From: Solobacterium moorei
GTDB lineage: Bacteria > Bacillota_I > Bacilli_A > Erysipelotrichales > Erysipelotrichaceae
Assembly (NCBI RefSeq): GCF_036323475.1
Contig: NZ_AP028934.1
Span: 1,116,001 to 1,180,000, forward strand
Direction: 5' to 3'
Length of the DNA stretch: 64,000 bases
Part shown: in pieces, positions 53,429 through 62,291 of the stretch
Layout: each line of letters begins with the position of its first letter
How positions within the stretch are numbered: position 1 is the first letter of the stretch
Made by a program: the position numbers and the translations under genes
Notes under the pieces: generated by a model
The model's database searches: none
Told to the model about the DNA's origin: nothing
What the model saw: only the letters and a program-made list of their open reading frames with translations

Positions 53429-54433
53429 ATGAAACGAGTAACAATCTACGATGTCGCTAAAGAAGCTGGCGTTTCGCTGGCTACTGTTTCCCGTGTAATC
53501 AACGGTTCAAACGTTGTAAAAGCACCTACAAAGGAACGTGTTGAAGCTGCTGTTGAAAAGTTAGGTTATAAACCAAATGCGATTGCACAGGGTCTTGCGT
53601 TACAGAAGTCTACTTCTATCGGTTTGGTAGTTCCTGAAGCTAGTTTTACTTATACTGGTCAAGTGATTAATGGTTTGATTGATGTAGCTAAGATTTATAA
53701 CTACAATATCATGTTACATACAATCACAGCTGGTATTACAGATATCAATACTGTGATTGAGGATATTATCAAGTCACATGTGGATGGTGTTGTTATCTTC
53801 AACGATAAGCTGGTTGCTGGTGATATGGATGCGCTAAGCAAGTACAATATCCCAATCGTTGTCATTGGTAACAAGATTAATGGTAAGGGTATTAGTAGTG
53901 TTTATGTCGATATCAAGAAGGCTGTCTTTGAACTTGTTTCGAAGTTCTTAGAAGAGGGTAAAGATAATATTGGTATTTTAGAAGACCGTAAGAATCCACA
54001 GCAGTATGAGAAGATGGTTACTGGTGCAAAGAAAGCATATGAAGCTCGTGGTAAGAAGTTTACTGGAGCAATCTCTATTCCTTCTGATGCACGTACATCT
54101 TATGCATTCTTATCGAAGTGGATGAAAGACCATCGTTATGATGTTGTTATTGCAAATAGAGATTCCCAATGCTTCGCATTGTTAAACGCAAGTAGAGAAA
54201 ATAATATTTCTATTCCGGACGAAATGGAAGTTGTATGTGTGCTTGATACGAAGTATAATTCCATGGTACGTCCACAGATTTCTAGTTTCTCCATTCCTTC
54301 CTATGACTTAGGCGCTGTTTCTATGCGTGTCATGACAAAGTTATTACAGAACGAAGAAGAAAGTCACGAAGAAAAGGGCGAAAGCATTGAATTAAGTTAT
54401 CTGTTTACTCCAAGACAGACAACAAAGAACTAA
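53429..54433 (+). CDS. ccpA: LacI-family catabolite regulator CcpA
   Basis: A 334-residue regulator. The helix-turn-helix TIYDVAKEAGVSLATVSRVING and hinge KPNAIAQGLA are those of CcpA, and the periplasmic-binding-like core follows, ending with FTPRQTTKN. CcpA binds cre sites together with Ser46-phosphorylated HPr to control carbon use. The start was set at ATG 53429 after AGGAGG; the frame is open further upstream. Location just before tyrS recalls the ccpA-tyrS neighbourhood of some Bacillota. Confidence 0.9.
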   Translation: MKRVTIYDVAKEAGVSLATVSRVINGSNVVKAPTKERVEAAVEKLGYKPNAIAQGLALQKSTSIGLVVPEASFTYTGQVINGLIDVAKIYNYNIMLHTITAGITDINTVIEDIIKSHVDGVVIFNDKLVAGDMDALSKYNIPIVVIGNKINGKGISSVYVDIKKAVFELVSKFLEEGKDNIGILEDRKNPQQYEKMVTGAKKAYEARGKKFTGAISIPSDARTSYAFLSKWMKDHRYDVVIANRDSQCFALLNASRENNISIPDEMEVVCVLDTKYNSMVRPQISSFSIPSYDLGAVSMRVMTKLLQNEEESHEEKGESIELSYLFTPRQTTKN

Positions 54434-54439
54434 AAGCGT

Positions 54440-54650
54440 TGAATAGAATGAGTAGTCACATGTATGCATGTGTAGAGAGATTCCGGTTGGTGAAAGGAAT
54501 TTTGTATTGGTGATGAATACATCTAGGAGCTGTTTATCTCAAAAGGTAAACCGTTACTCTGCGTTAAAGAGAAATGAGTGTACGATGATTCGTAAACTAA
54601 GGTGGTACCGCGCTGAGGCGTCCTTAGAAATATGGGCGTCTTTTATTATG
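54440..54650 (+). promoter_or_regulatory. T-box riboswitch controlling tyrS
   Basis: The leader has the T-box landmarks in order: AGAGAG of Stem I (54473-54478), the Stem I distal part CCGGTTGGTGAAAGG, a specifier codon UAC for tyrosine in GAATACATC (54518-54520), and the conserved T-box AGGTGGTACCGCG (54600-54612). It ends in a terminator stem GGCGTCC/GGGCGTC with wobble pairs, followed by TTTT (to about 54645). Uncharged tRNA-Tyr should stabilise the antiterminator and turn tyrS on. Confidence 0.92.
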
Positions 54651-54671
54651 GCGCTAGGAAAGGATTAGTAT

Positions 54672-55919
54672 ATGAATTTTATTGAAGAATTACAGTGGCG
54701 TGGCTTAGTCAAAGATTGCACAGACAAGGAAGGACTAGGTGAACAGCTTAAGAATCCAACAACGATTTATTGTGGATTTGATCCAACAGCAGATTCTCTC
54801 CATGTAGGACACTTACAACAAATCCTATTATTACGTCGTTACCAGTTACAAGGACATCAACCAATCGCATTATGCGGTGGCTTTACAGGTATGATTGGTG
54901 ATCCACGTCCTACAACGGAAAGAAAGCTTTTAACACATGAAGAAGTACTTCATAATGCTGAATGCATCCGTGAACAGCTTGCTAAGTTTTTATCCTTTGA
55001 AGGCTCTAACGCAGCTATTATGGAAAACAATAATAACTGGCTGGGTGAGATGCATTTATTGGACTTCTTACGTGACTATGGTAAGTTATTTAACATCTCT
55101 TACATGTTACAGAAGGATACAATCAAGAAGAGATTAGATTCTGGCATTTCTTATACAGAATTTAGTTATACGATCTTACAGTCTATCGACTGGTATAACT
55201 TATTTAAGAAGTACAACTGTCAGATTCAAATTGGTGGTTCTGACCAATGGGGTAACTTAACTTCTGGTATGGAGCTTATTCGTAAGATGGAGGGTGATAA
55301 TGCGAAGGTATTTGGTATTACTTCACCATTAATTACAAAGAGTGATGGTTCTAAGTTTGGTAAATCAGAAGGTAAGAATATCTGGTTAGATCCAGCTCGT
55401 ACAAATGCGTATGAATTCTACCAGTTCTGGTTGAATACACCAGATGCAGATATCGTAGACTACCTTAAGAGACTTAGCTTCCATACACCAGAAGAAATCA
55501 TGGGTTATGAAGAATCTCTCAAGAACGCACCTGAAAAGCGTGAAGGACAGAAGGTACTAGCAGCAGAACTAACGGAACTTGTTCATGGTAAAGATGGATT
55601 AAAGAAGGCACTACGTATCACTGAGACATTCTTCAAGGGTGATATTATGACTTTATCTCCAGAGGAGATGAAGGAAGGTTTAGCAGATGCAAAGAAGGCA
55701 GCTGTAGAAGATGGTGTGACTTTGATTGATGCGCTTGTTACGGCAGAAGTATGCAAGTCTAAATCAGAAGCACGTAAGTTAATTGAACAGGGTTCTGTAT
55801 CAGTTAATGGCAATAAGGTCACAGATATTCAGGCTGTATTACATCAGTCAGAAGCTATCAACCAAGAATTCTCTATCCTTAAAAAAGGGAAAAAGAATTA
55901 CTTTGTATTAACATTCTAG
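54672..55919 (+). CDS. tyrS: Tyrosyl-tRNA synthetase
   Basis: A 415-residue class I synthetase. The HIGH motif is HVGHL (within DSLHVGHLQQ), and the KMSKS-like loop reads KFGKSEG. Asp/Gln tyrosine-binding residues lie in IGGSDQWGN. The C-terminal S4-like RNA-binding domain (about 350-415) has SKSEARKLIEQGSVSVNG. It is controlled by the T-box immediately upstream. Confidence 0.96.
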   Translation: MNFIEELQWRGLVKDCTDKEGLGEQLKNPTTIYCGFDPTADSLHVGHLQQILLLRRYQLQGHQPIALCGGFTGMIGDPRPTTERKLLTHEEVLHNAECIREQLAKFLSFEGSNAAIMENNNNWLGEMHLLDFLRDYGKLFNISYMLQKDTIKKRLDSGISYTEFSYTILQSIDWYNLFKKYNCQIQIGGSDQWGNLTSGMELIRKMEGDNAKVFGITSPLITKSDGSKFGKSEGKNIWLDPARTNAYEFYQFWLNTPDADIVDYLKRLSFHTPEEIMGYEESLKNAPEKREGQKVLAAELTELVHGKDGLKKALRITETFFKGDIMTLSPEEMKEGLADAKKAAVEDGVTLIDALVTAEVCKSKSEARKLIEQGSVSVNGNKVTDIQAVLHQSEAINQEFSILKKGKKNYFVLTF

Positions 55920-55924
55920 TGCAT

Positions 55925-55952
55925 ACGGATAGTCAAAAGGCTATCCGTTTTT
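55925..55952 (+). terminator. Intrinsic terminator after tyrS
   Basis: ACGGATAG/CTATCCGT 8-bp stem, loop TCAAAAGG, five T. Confidence 0.88.
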
Positions 55953-55964
55953 ATAACTGTTCTA

Positions 55965-55973
55965 TGGTATAAT
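55965..55973 (+). promoter_or_regulatory. Extended -10 promoter before the lipoprotein-murJ-rsuA unit
   Basis: TGGTATAAT at 55965-55973, 18 bases before the start codon, implying a very short leader. A -35 is not clear. Confidence 0.5.
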
Positions 55974-55991
55974 TACAGGCGAGGTATTTGT

Positions 55992-56495
55992 ATGTATAGA
56001 TGTTTATTGGTCATTGCAATCTGTATCTGCATGTTATCTGGCTGTGCTAAAAAAGACACAGAAACAAATGCGGCCATGGAATTATATGAGAGTTATTATA
56101 CAGAAGTTTTAAATACAAAAAACTATCGTGAATCTAGTGATTATTTTTCAATCAGTACTGAGATGACACAGTTATCTGATGGTACATATCGCTATTATGT
56201 GATTATAGATAATCCTAAGACAGAGATGTATCATTGCCGTATTTTTGCGGTGGAAAATGATATTGCGTTTGCGGATAATGACAAGATGATGCCATCATTA
56301 GGTATTTTTGATACGGATGTATCACTTGTACCAAATCAAGTAGATAAATCAAAAGGTTTGATGAAGGGACTTGTTATCAGTGGGGAAAGTTCTAAAGACC
56401 ACGTCGATTTGAAGCTTGTTGTGGAATGGCGTGATCAAGACAACAAACAAGTTATCAAACAATACATACAAAAAGAGTTAAAATATGAGAAGTAA
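55992..56495 (+). CDS. Lipoprotein of unknown function
   Basis: A 167-residue predicted lipoprotein. The signal peptide MYRCLLVIAICICMLSGC has lipobox LSGC with C18 lipidated. The mature part seems a single mixed beta domain with YYVIIDNPKTEMYHC and VEWRDQDNKQ. The family is not recognised. GCGAGG precedes the ATG. It lies 14 bases before the flippase gene in one apparent operon, which hints at a link to the cell envelope. Confidence 0.75.
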   Translation: MYRCLLVIAICICMLSGCAKKDTETNAAMELYESYYTEVLNTKNYRESSDYFSISTEMTQLSDGTYRYYVIIDNPKTEMYHCRIFAVENDIAFADNDKMMPSLGIFDTDVSLVPNQVDKSKGLMKGLVISGESSKDHVDLKLVVEWRDQDNKQVIKQYIQKELKYEK

Positions 56496-56509
56496 GAGGA
56501 GTTGGATAC

Positions 56510-58153
56510 ATGAAAGAAACAAATACAATTAAAAAATCGTTTATTGCCAGTTCCTTAACGACTTCTGCGGGCATCTTTATTACAAAGCTAATCGGTTTGT
56601 TCTATATCGTCCCATTTAAAGCAATTGTCGGACAGCAGGATATGATTTATTATTCTGCAGCGTTTGATTATTATACGATTCTGTTACAGATCTGTAGTGC
56701 GGGTATCCCGTTTGCCTTAGCAGCACTAGTCGCAAAGTATCTTTCTAAAAATGACTATAAGACAGTTATACTAGTACGTATCTTAGCGACGAGTTTATTG
56801 ATGGTTTCTGGTTTTGCGATGGCTGTATTATTCATTGGCTTTTCAGGACCACTGGCAGCTCGCGCATTAGGTGGTATATCATATTCTGCTAATGAACTTG
56901 CGGCGATGCAGAACTCATTTGTCATTCTTGCGATGGCCTTATTCCTTGTATCTGTTTTGTATAGCTATCGTGGATATTATCAAGGTGCCAAGGAAATGCA
57001 GCAATATTCCCTATCACAAGTCATTGAACAATTTGTACGTGTAGGTTTCTTACTTGGTGCAGGTTGGTTTGTTGTGTACATTCTACATCTTCCAAAGATT
57101 GTTTATATCTATACAGCGGTAGGCGGGACTGGTGTCGGCGCGATGGTAGCCTTACTACAGTTTATGAACTTTGACCGTAAACACTTTAGGGATGTACAGC
57201 AAAAGGCTAAACGACAGTCTACAAACTCCGTCGCAATCAAAGAGCTTATTCGTGAGTTTGTAATGTATGTGATTCCGTTCTTGTTAAGTTCTATCTTGGC
57301 AAATTCACAGGTACTTGTGAATACAAATTTCTTTGTGTCTGTGATGGAAGGCTTGGGGATGCAACATAGTCAAGCAACGATGCTGTTGAGTATTATCCAG
57401 ACAAACTGTGATAAATTAACATCGATTCCACAGGTAATTGGGAATGGTTTTGCGGCTGGTGCCGTCCCATTTATCACTGTTTCTTTGGTTCATGCGGATT
57501 GGAAGGGACTACGTAAGTCTCTTGAAGATTGTCTTGGCACAGTATTCTATATTGTGATTCCAGTCTGTGTATCAATGGCTGCTTTATCAGGTCCAATCTA
57601 TTACATCATGTATGGTGCTAAGGAGTTGGAATATGGACAAGTAGCGTTATTCTGGTCCAGTATCTTAGCGTTTGGCACAACTGTTACACCCGTATTATTA
57701 TCAATCTTATTGTCTCTTAAGATGAGAAGACATACTTTGATTTACTTCTTAATCGGCTTCTTGGTAAAGGTTGTAACGTTCTATCCATGTTGTTATTTAT
57801 TTGGCTATTCAGGCGCAATCATCTCCAGTATTCTTTGCGAGATTACCTTCATCGCGCTCAGTATCTATAAAATTCAAAAGACATATCCAGTACGTGTGAA
57901 GAATATGATCATTCGCTTGCTGAAGATTATTATCTGTTGTTTTGCGATGAATGGTATCTATGTTATTGTACGTTGGATTGGCATTGATCCTACGCAGTAT
58001 CCTCGCTTACTTGCGATTGTATTAGTCGGTATGATCGGAAGCTTGGGAATGGGCGTATACTTTGCTAGTAGCGAATTATTCCGCTTACCAAAATCGATCT
58101 TCCATCGAGATTTACGTGGAATGTTCAATCGCATTCTTCGTCGAGGTGCGTAA
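56510..58153 (+). CDS. murJ: MurJ/YtgP-type lipid II flippase (MVF/MATE superfamily)
   Basis: A 547-residue polytopic protein with about 14 membrane segments and the N-terminal SSLTTSAGIFITKLIGLFY of the YtgP/SpoVB/MurJ group. Charged residues within early segments and the long loop FDRKHFRDVQQKAKRQ are as expected. YtgP homologues of Gram-positive cocci and bacilli flip lipid II. The following rsuA-type gene supports YtgP identity because this pair is conserved. A SpoVB-like role is less likely since no sporulation genes are near. Confidence 0.82.
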   Translation: MKETNTIKKSFIASSLTTSAGIFITKLIGLFYIVPFKAIVGQQDMIYYSAAFDYYTILLQICSAGIPFALAALVAKYLSKNDYKTVILVRILATSLLMVSGFAMAVLFIGFSGPLAARALGGISYSANELAAMQNSFVILAMALFLVSVLYSYRGYYQGAKEMQQYSLSQVIEQFVRVGFLLGAGWFVVYILHLPKIVYIYTAVGGTGVGAMVALLQFMNFDRKHFRDVQQKAKRQSTNSVAIKELIREFVMYVIPFLLSSILANSQVLVNTNFFVSVMEGLGMQHSQATMLLSIIQTNCDKLTSIPQVIGNGFAAGAVPFITVSLVHADWKGLRKSLEDCLGTVFYIVIPVCVSMAALSGPIYYIMYGAKELEYGQVALFWSSILAFGTTVTPVLLSILLSLKMRRHTLIYFLIGFLVKVVTFYPCCYLFGYSGAIISSILCEITFIALSIYKIQKTYPVRVKNMIIRLLKIIICCFAMNGIYVIVRWIGIDPTQYPRLLAIVLVGMIGSLGMGVYFASSELFRLPKSIFHRDLRGMFNRILRRGA

Positions 58154-58855
58154 ATGTTGCGGCTAGATCGTATCCTAGCAAATGCGCGTGTTGGAAGCCG
58201 CAGTGAAGTCAAGAAACTAGTTAAAGAAAAACGTGTACGTGTCAATGGCGAAATCGCAAAGTCGTCTGACATGCGTGTTGATGAAAATACAGCAGAAATT
58301 TTTGTGGACGATATACCAGTCACTTATGAGAAATATGTGTATTACATGTTAAACAAACCGGCTGGTTATATCAGTGCTACCGAAGGTAAAAACTGTCCTA
58401 CAGTTTTAGATTTAATCACAGAAGACTATAAAGGTATGTTTCCATGTGGACGATTGGATAAGGATACCGAAGGCTTACTCATGATTACCAATGATGGTCC
58501 TTTGGCACATGAACTGTTATCACCGAAGAAACATGTCGAAAAAGAGTATTACGTTGAACATACACTACCGCTAACAGAAGAGGATATCGCTAAGATTGAA
58601 TCTGGTGTTACATACAATGGTGTAAGTTATAAACCGGCAGTATATAAAAAAATCTCTGATACTTCTTGTACTCTGACTATTCAAGAGGGGAAGTATCATG
58701 AGATTAAATTCATATTTAATTCAGTTGGTGATAAAGTTGTCTATCTAAAACGTCTTCGTATGAAGAATCTTGTTTTAGATGAAACTTTAAAACCGGGTGA
58801 ATATAGACCTCTTACAAAGGAGGAATTAGAAGATCTTAGATCAATTGCACGTTAA
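58154..58855 (+). CDS. rsuA: RsuA-family 16S rRNA pseudouridine synthase
   Basis: A 233-residue enzyme. The S4 RNA-binding domain (1-60) begins RLDRILANARVGSRSEVKKL. The catalytic motif GRLDKDTEGLL contains the nucleophilic aspartate. The start directly follows the stop of the flippase gene. Its last 20 bases overlap the end of ispH on the other strand, so no terminator separates these converging genes. Confidence 0.92.
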   Translation: MLRLDRILANARVGSRSEVKKLVKEKRVRVNGEIAKSSDMRVDENTAEIFVDDIPVTYEKYVYYMLNKPAGYISATEGKNCPTVLDLITEDYKGMFPCGRLDKDTEGLLMITNDGPLAHELLSPKKHVEKEYYVEHTLPLTEEDIAKIESGVTYNGVSYKPAVYKKISDTSCTLTIQEGKYHEIKFIFNSVGDKVVYLKRLRMKNLVLDETLKPGEYRPLTKEELEDLRSIAR

Positions 58856-59747
58856 CAGTCTTTGGTAATTGCCAGATGCCTGTACGTGCATATTCATTTA
58901 AGAAGTCAACGACTTGGTCGGTGATAGAGTTTGGTGTAGAAGAACCACTTGTAATTGCGATTCTCTTATGATTGTCAATCATGGCAGGTGTTAAATCTAA
59001 AACGCTATCGATGAGATAGGACTCTTGGATACCTGCATGCTTAGCAATATGCGCAAGTTGATTGGAGTTATTGGAACGCGCATCTCCAACAACAATCAAT
59101 AAATCAATATCCTGTAGTTGCAGTACCGCTTCTTGGCGCTTGCTAGTGGCGTTACAGATTTCCTTTGCGACCGTTGCGTCAGGGAATATTCCTTTGCAAT
59201 GTGCAATGATTTCGGCTGTATCTAGCATAGAAAGCGTTGTCTGATTGGTTATGAGAATATTTTTGAGCGATAACTTCTTTAGTTCATCTACATCTTCAAT
59301 GGATGTTACAAGATGAATCTTATCAGAGATACCAACAGTTCCTTCAGATTCAGGATGATTCTTCTTACCGATGTAGATGATATCACCAATAGTACTATGT
59401 TCCTTGACAAGGTTATGTGTGCGGATGACATCTGGACAAGTCGCATCTACACAGGTAAGTCCCTTTGCTTTGGCAGCAGCGATTACATCGTCACTAACAC
59501 CATGAGCAGTAAAGATAACGATACCGTTTGGAATCTCTTCTAAAAGTTCCATACGGGTCTTATTTTTATCCTCAACAAAGTGAATGCCTAACTTGCGGCA
59601 AGCATCAACTACAAATTGATTATGCACAATCATGCCTAACATGGTAACAGGGATATCTGGGTTTTCCTTGACTGTTTTCTTGGCAATGAGAATTGCACGA
59701 ACAACACCTTGGCAATACCCTCTAGGGATGACTTTTATGATTTCCAT
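58836..59747 (-). CDS. ispH: 4-hydroxy-3-methylbut-2-enyl diphosphate reductase
   Basis: A 303-residue iron-sulfur enzyme, the last step of the MEP isoprenoid pathway. The three cluster cysteines are C12 (GYCQGV), C104 (DATCPDV) and C198 (EICNAT). Catalytic histidines are H42 (VHNQFV), H82 (TAHGV) and H131 (KNHPES), and the substrate loop is SGSSTPNSI. So this organism uses the MEP route. AAAGGA precedes the ATG. It is divergent from cshB. Confidence 0.95.
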   Translation of the reverse strand: MEIIKVIPRGYCQGVVRAILIAKKTVKENPDIPVTMLGMIVHNQFVVDACRKLGIHFVEDKNKTRMELLEEIPNGIVIFTAHGVSDDVIAAAKAKGLTCVDATCPDVIRTHNLVKEHSTIGDIIYIGKKNHPESEGTVGISDKIHLVTSIEDVDELKKLSLKNILITNQTTLSMLDTAEIIAHCKGIFPDATVAKEICNATSKRQEAVLQLQDIDLLIVVGDARSNNSNQLAHIAKHAGIQESYLIDSVLDLTPAMIDNHKRIAITSGSSTPNSITDQVVDFLNEYARTGIWQLPKTVNVQLI

Positions 59748-59758
59748 AGCAGAGTCCT

Positions 59759-59787
59759 TTCAAACCGTAAATAAAATCGGTTATACT
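59759..59787 (+). promoter_or_regulatory. Promoter of cshB
   Basis: TTCAAA at 59759-59764, 17 bases, TATACT at 59782-59787, in the 56-base gap between the divergent ispH and cshB. Confidence 0.5.
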
Positions 59788-59803
59788 AATTATAGGTGAT
59801 AAA

Positions 59804-61171
59804 ATGAAGAAATTTGAAGATTTTAATCTAAAAGATACAACAATGGCCTTTATTGAGAAGAACCATTTCAAACAACCAACACCAATCCAAGAACAGGTGA
59901 TTCCATCTGCTTTACGTGGCAAGGATGTGATTGGTCTTTCTAGTACAGGCTCTGGTAAGACACATGCATACTTAATTCCAATTATGGAGAAGGTAGACCC
60001 TAATAAGGATGAAGCACAGGTGATTATTACTGCACCAACACGTGAACTTGCAACACAGATTTATGAGATGGCGAAAGTTATGACAGAAGTTATTCCTGAA
60101 CTTCGTGTACGTTTATACGTTGGTGGACGTGAGAGAAGTAAGGACGTTGAGCAACTTGAAAAGTCTCAACCACATATCGTTGTCGGGACACCAGGTAGAA
60201 TTAAGGACTTATTCCTAAATGGTGGTACTTTGCGTATTGATAAAGCAATCATGCTTGTGGTGGATGAAGCAGATATGACACTTGAGTATGGATTCTTAGA
60301 TGAAATTGATGCCTTTGCAGGAAGGCTGGGTGACCATTTACAGATGCTTGCATTCTCAGCAACAATGCCAGACCAGTTAAAGCCATTTATCAATAAGTAC
60401 ATGCATCATCCAATCACATATCAGATTGGTGAGAAAGTACGCTTTAATCCAGATATTAAGCATGTGTTGGTACCTTGTTATCATCATAGCTATGCAGAGA
60501 CGATTTTATCAATCTTGCCTGGCTTTCAACCATATGTATGTTTAATCTTTGCTAATACACGTCAAGAAGCTTCTGCAATTGCGGAAGAACTTCGCAAGAA
60601 CAAAGTATCTGTCAGTGAAATTCATGGTGATTTAACAAGTCGCAAGAGAAAGCAAGCGATGAAGAGTATTTCCAATGCGGAACATACATACGTCGTTGCG
60701 ACTGACTTAGCTGCACGTGGTATTGATATTGGAGAAGTAACACATATTATTTCTTGTGGGTTCCCAGAAGACTTAGAATACTATATTCATCGTGCAGGAA
60801 GAACAGGTAGAGCAGGTTCTAAAGGTACATGCTATGCCTTGTATCAAGAAAGTGATGATCAAGCAATTCGTTCCTTACAAAAGCGTGGTATTAAGTTTGA
60901 GCATGCCCGTCATCGTACTAGTGGTTGGCAGACACTACATCCATACGGACAAAGACGTCTTAAGACGGATGATGAACTAGAAAAGAAGATTGCTATGATT
61001 ATGACGAAGAAGAGTACAAAGGTAAAACCAGGCTATAAGAAGAAACGTGCAGCTGCCATTGATCGCGTACATCGTCAGAAGAAACGTGAAATGATTCGTA
61101 GCAAGATTCGTGAAGAGAAAAAGGCTATGTATAAAGAACGTGCAAGAAAAGATAGAGAAGGACTTTCATAA
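59804..61171 (+). CDS. cshB: DEAD-box RNA helicase (CshB-like)
   Basis: A 455-residue helicase. The Q motif is FKQPTPIQEQ, motif I SSTGSGKT, Ia PTREL, Ib TPGR, II VDEAD, III SAT, V TDLAARGID and VI HRAGRTGR. The C-terminal 60 residues are strongly basic, for RNA binding. The neighbour ispH matches the arrangement of cshB (yqfR) in Bacillus. CshB acts in ribosome assembly and mRNA turnover, particularly in the cold. Confidence 0.92.
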   Translation: MKKFEDFNLKDTTMAFIEKNHFKQPTPIQEQVIPSALRGKDVIGLSSTGSGKTHAYLIPIMEKVDPNKDEAQVIITAPTRELATQIYEMAKVMTEVIPELRVRLYVGGRERSKDVEQLEKSQPHIVVGTPGRIKDLFLNGGTLRIDKAIMLVVDEADMTLEYGFLDEIDAFAGRLGDHLQMLAFSATMPDQLKPFINKYMHHPITYQIGEKVRFNPDIKHVLVPCYHHSYAETILSILPGFQPYVCLIFANTRQEASAIAEELRKNKVSVSEIHGDLTSRKRKQAMKSISNAEHTYVVATDLAARGIDIGEVTHIISCGFPEDLEYYIHRAGRTGRAGSKGTCYALYQESDDQAIRSLQKRGIKFEHARHRTSGWQTLHPYGQRRLKTDDELEKKIAMIMTKKSTKVKPGYKKKRAAAIDRVHRQKKREMIRSKIREEKKAMYKERARKDREGLS

Positions 61172-61184
61172 GTTCTTCTTTTTT
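61156..61184 (+). terminator. Terminator overlapping the end of cshB
   Basis: AGAAGGACTT/AAGTTCTTCT 10-bp stem (one G-U), loop TCAT, six T. The stop codon is inside the hairpin. Confidence 0.8.
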
Positions 61185-61226
61185 AGATATATTTATAAAA
61201 CTATTACAAAATATTTTTAAATAGAG

Positions 61227-61255
61227 TTGATATTTGCCTGTGGCAGATCTATAAT
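61227..61255 (+). promoter_or_regulatory. Sigma-A promoter of the sdpR-sdpI-like operon
   Basis: TTGATA at 61227-61232, 17 bases, perfect TATAAT at 61250-61255. The -10 is overlapped by the palindromic operator and a half-site lies just before the -35. Confidence 0.8.
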
Positions 61256-61282
61256 CTATTTAAAGAAATACTTAAATAGATT
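61253..61282. promoter_or_regulatory. Palindromic operator for the ArsR-type repressor
   Basis: AATCTATTTAA (61253-61263) and TTAAATAGATT (61272-61282) form a perfect 11-bp inverted repeat with an eight-base spacer. A further TTAAATAGA half-site is at 61217-61225. The sites bracket the -35/-10 region, the expected position for autorepression. Confidence 0.75.
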
Positions 61283-61295
61283 GAGAGGTGATGGA

Positions 61296-61571
61296 ATGGC
61301 AATCAAAGATATTTTAACGGCACTTGCAGATGACAATCGTAGGAATATCTTAATGAAATTAAAGGAAGGTAAGATTAATTCTGGAGATTTAGCTGAACAG
61401 TTAGGGATGTCTCCACAAGCACTATCGTATCATCTAGCAAAGCTGAAAAAAGCCGATTTGATTTACGAAACAAAGTATAAGAATTTTATCTACTATGAAT
61501 TAAACTTATCTATTTTAGATGAAGCAGTAATGTGGATTTCTGACTTGAAGGGAGAAAAAAATGAAGAATAA
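61296..61571 (+). CDS. ArsR-family regulator, SdpR-like
   Basis: A 91-residue winged-helix repressor. The recognition region SGDLAEQLGMSPQALSYHLAKL is clear. No metal-binding ELCVCDL motif is present, consistent with the SdpR subgroup that represses itself and a membrane immunity gene. The frame is open to 61227, which lies in the promoter, so ATG 61296 after GAGAGGTG is the start. It overlaps the SdpI-like gene by 11 bases. Confidence 0.88.
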   Translation: MAIKDILTALADDNRRNILMKLKEGKINSGDLAEQLGMSPQALSYHLAKLKKADLIYETKYKNFIYYELNLSILDEAVMWISDLKGEKNEE

Positions 61572-62208
61572 AAAACTATATTACATACTTATGTTTTTGC
61601 CTTTAGTAGCTAGTGTAATCGCATTACAGTTTCTACCTGATGTGATACCAGCTCACTATAATATCGATAACGTAGTTGATCGCTGGGGAAGCAAATATGA
61701 AATCTTGATATTGCCAGTTGTAACGATTGCGTTTGGATTCTTTTCATTAGCGATGGGTAGAATTGCCCAGAAACAAGAACCACAAGGAAACAATAACGAG
61801 AAGAGTAGTTTACTAGTAGGTAACTGTGTTTTACTTATCTTTAACTTACTTTGTGGATTTATGATTTATTCAAGTTTGCATAAGGTTGAGAAATTAGAGT
61901 TTGCGTCATTTACATTTGTACAAATCTCATTTATTATCATTGGAATTTTCTTAATTGTAATCAGTAATCTCATGCCTAAAGTCAAAAGAAATAGTGTATT
62001 AGGCTTTCGGACAAAACAGACTATGAAGAATGATGAGATTTGGAAAAAATGTCAACGATTTTCAGGTTTTACAGGTGTAATGACAGGCTTTGTGATTGTG
62101 GTAATTAGCTTTCTTTTTAACAATATAACATTGATTATTTCTGCTTTGATTATCACATTCTTAAAAATAGGAATTGATATTGCCTATAGTTATAAAGTTG
62201 ATTGTTAA
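61561..62208 (+). CDS. SdpI-family membrane protein
   Basis: A 215-residue protein with six hydrophobic segments. The N-terminal DUF1648 part has PDVIPAHYNIDNVVDRWGSK, and the C-terminal SdpI part has MPKVKRNSVLGFRTKQTM. In Bacillus subtilis SdpI gives immunity to the SdpC toxin and sequesters SdpR. No sdpABC toxin genes are found here, so this may be an orphan immunity or membrane-stress module. An IS element lies 27 bases after the stop. Confidence 0.87.
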   Translation: MKNKKLYYILMFLPLVASVIALQFLPDVIPAHYNIDNVVDRWGSKYEILILPVVTIAFGFFSLAMGRIAQKQEPQGNNNEKSSLLVGNCVLLIFNLLCGFMIYSSLHKVEKLEFASFTFVQISFIIIGIFLIVISNLMPKVKRNSVLGFRTKQTMKNDEIWKKCQRFSGFTGVMTGFVIVVISFLFNNITLIISALIITFLKIGIDIAYSYKVDC

Positions 62209-62218
62209 AATTCTTCTT

Positions 62219-62232
62219 AAAAAGAACAGTAC
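62219..62232 (+). repeat. Left arm of an IS-split terminator hairpin
   Basis: AAAAAGAACAGTAC is complementary, with one mismatch, to GTACCGTTCTTTTT at 63771-63784 on the far side of the insertion sequence. Joined without the IS, the arms would form a 13-of-14-bp stem followed by T residues right after the SdpI-like gene. Confidence 0.65.
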
Positions 62233-62235
62233 AAT

Positions 62236-62259
62236 TGAGGTGACCCCTAAAAGTTAGAC
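62236..62259 (+). repeat. Left terminal inverted repeat of the IS
   Basis: It begins TGAGGTGACCCC and ends AAAAGTTAGAC. It matches the reverse complement of 63745-63768 except at five positions. Confidence 0.8.
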
Positions 62260-62291
62260 TTTTTACGAGATGACTTTGGTCATCTCTTTTT

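Noticed and set aside
54468-54668. 66-codon plus-strand open frame between ccpA and tyrS
   Set aside because: It covers the T-box leader; the conserved RNA elements explain this sequence better than coding.
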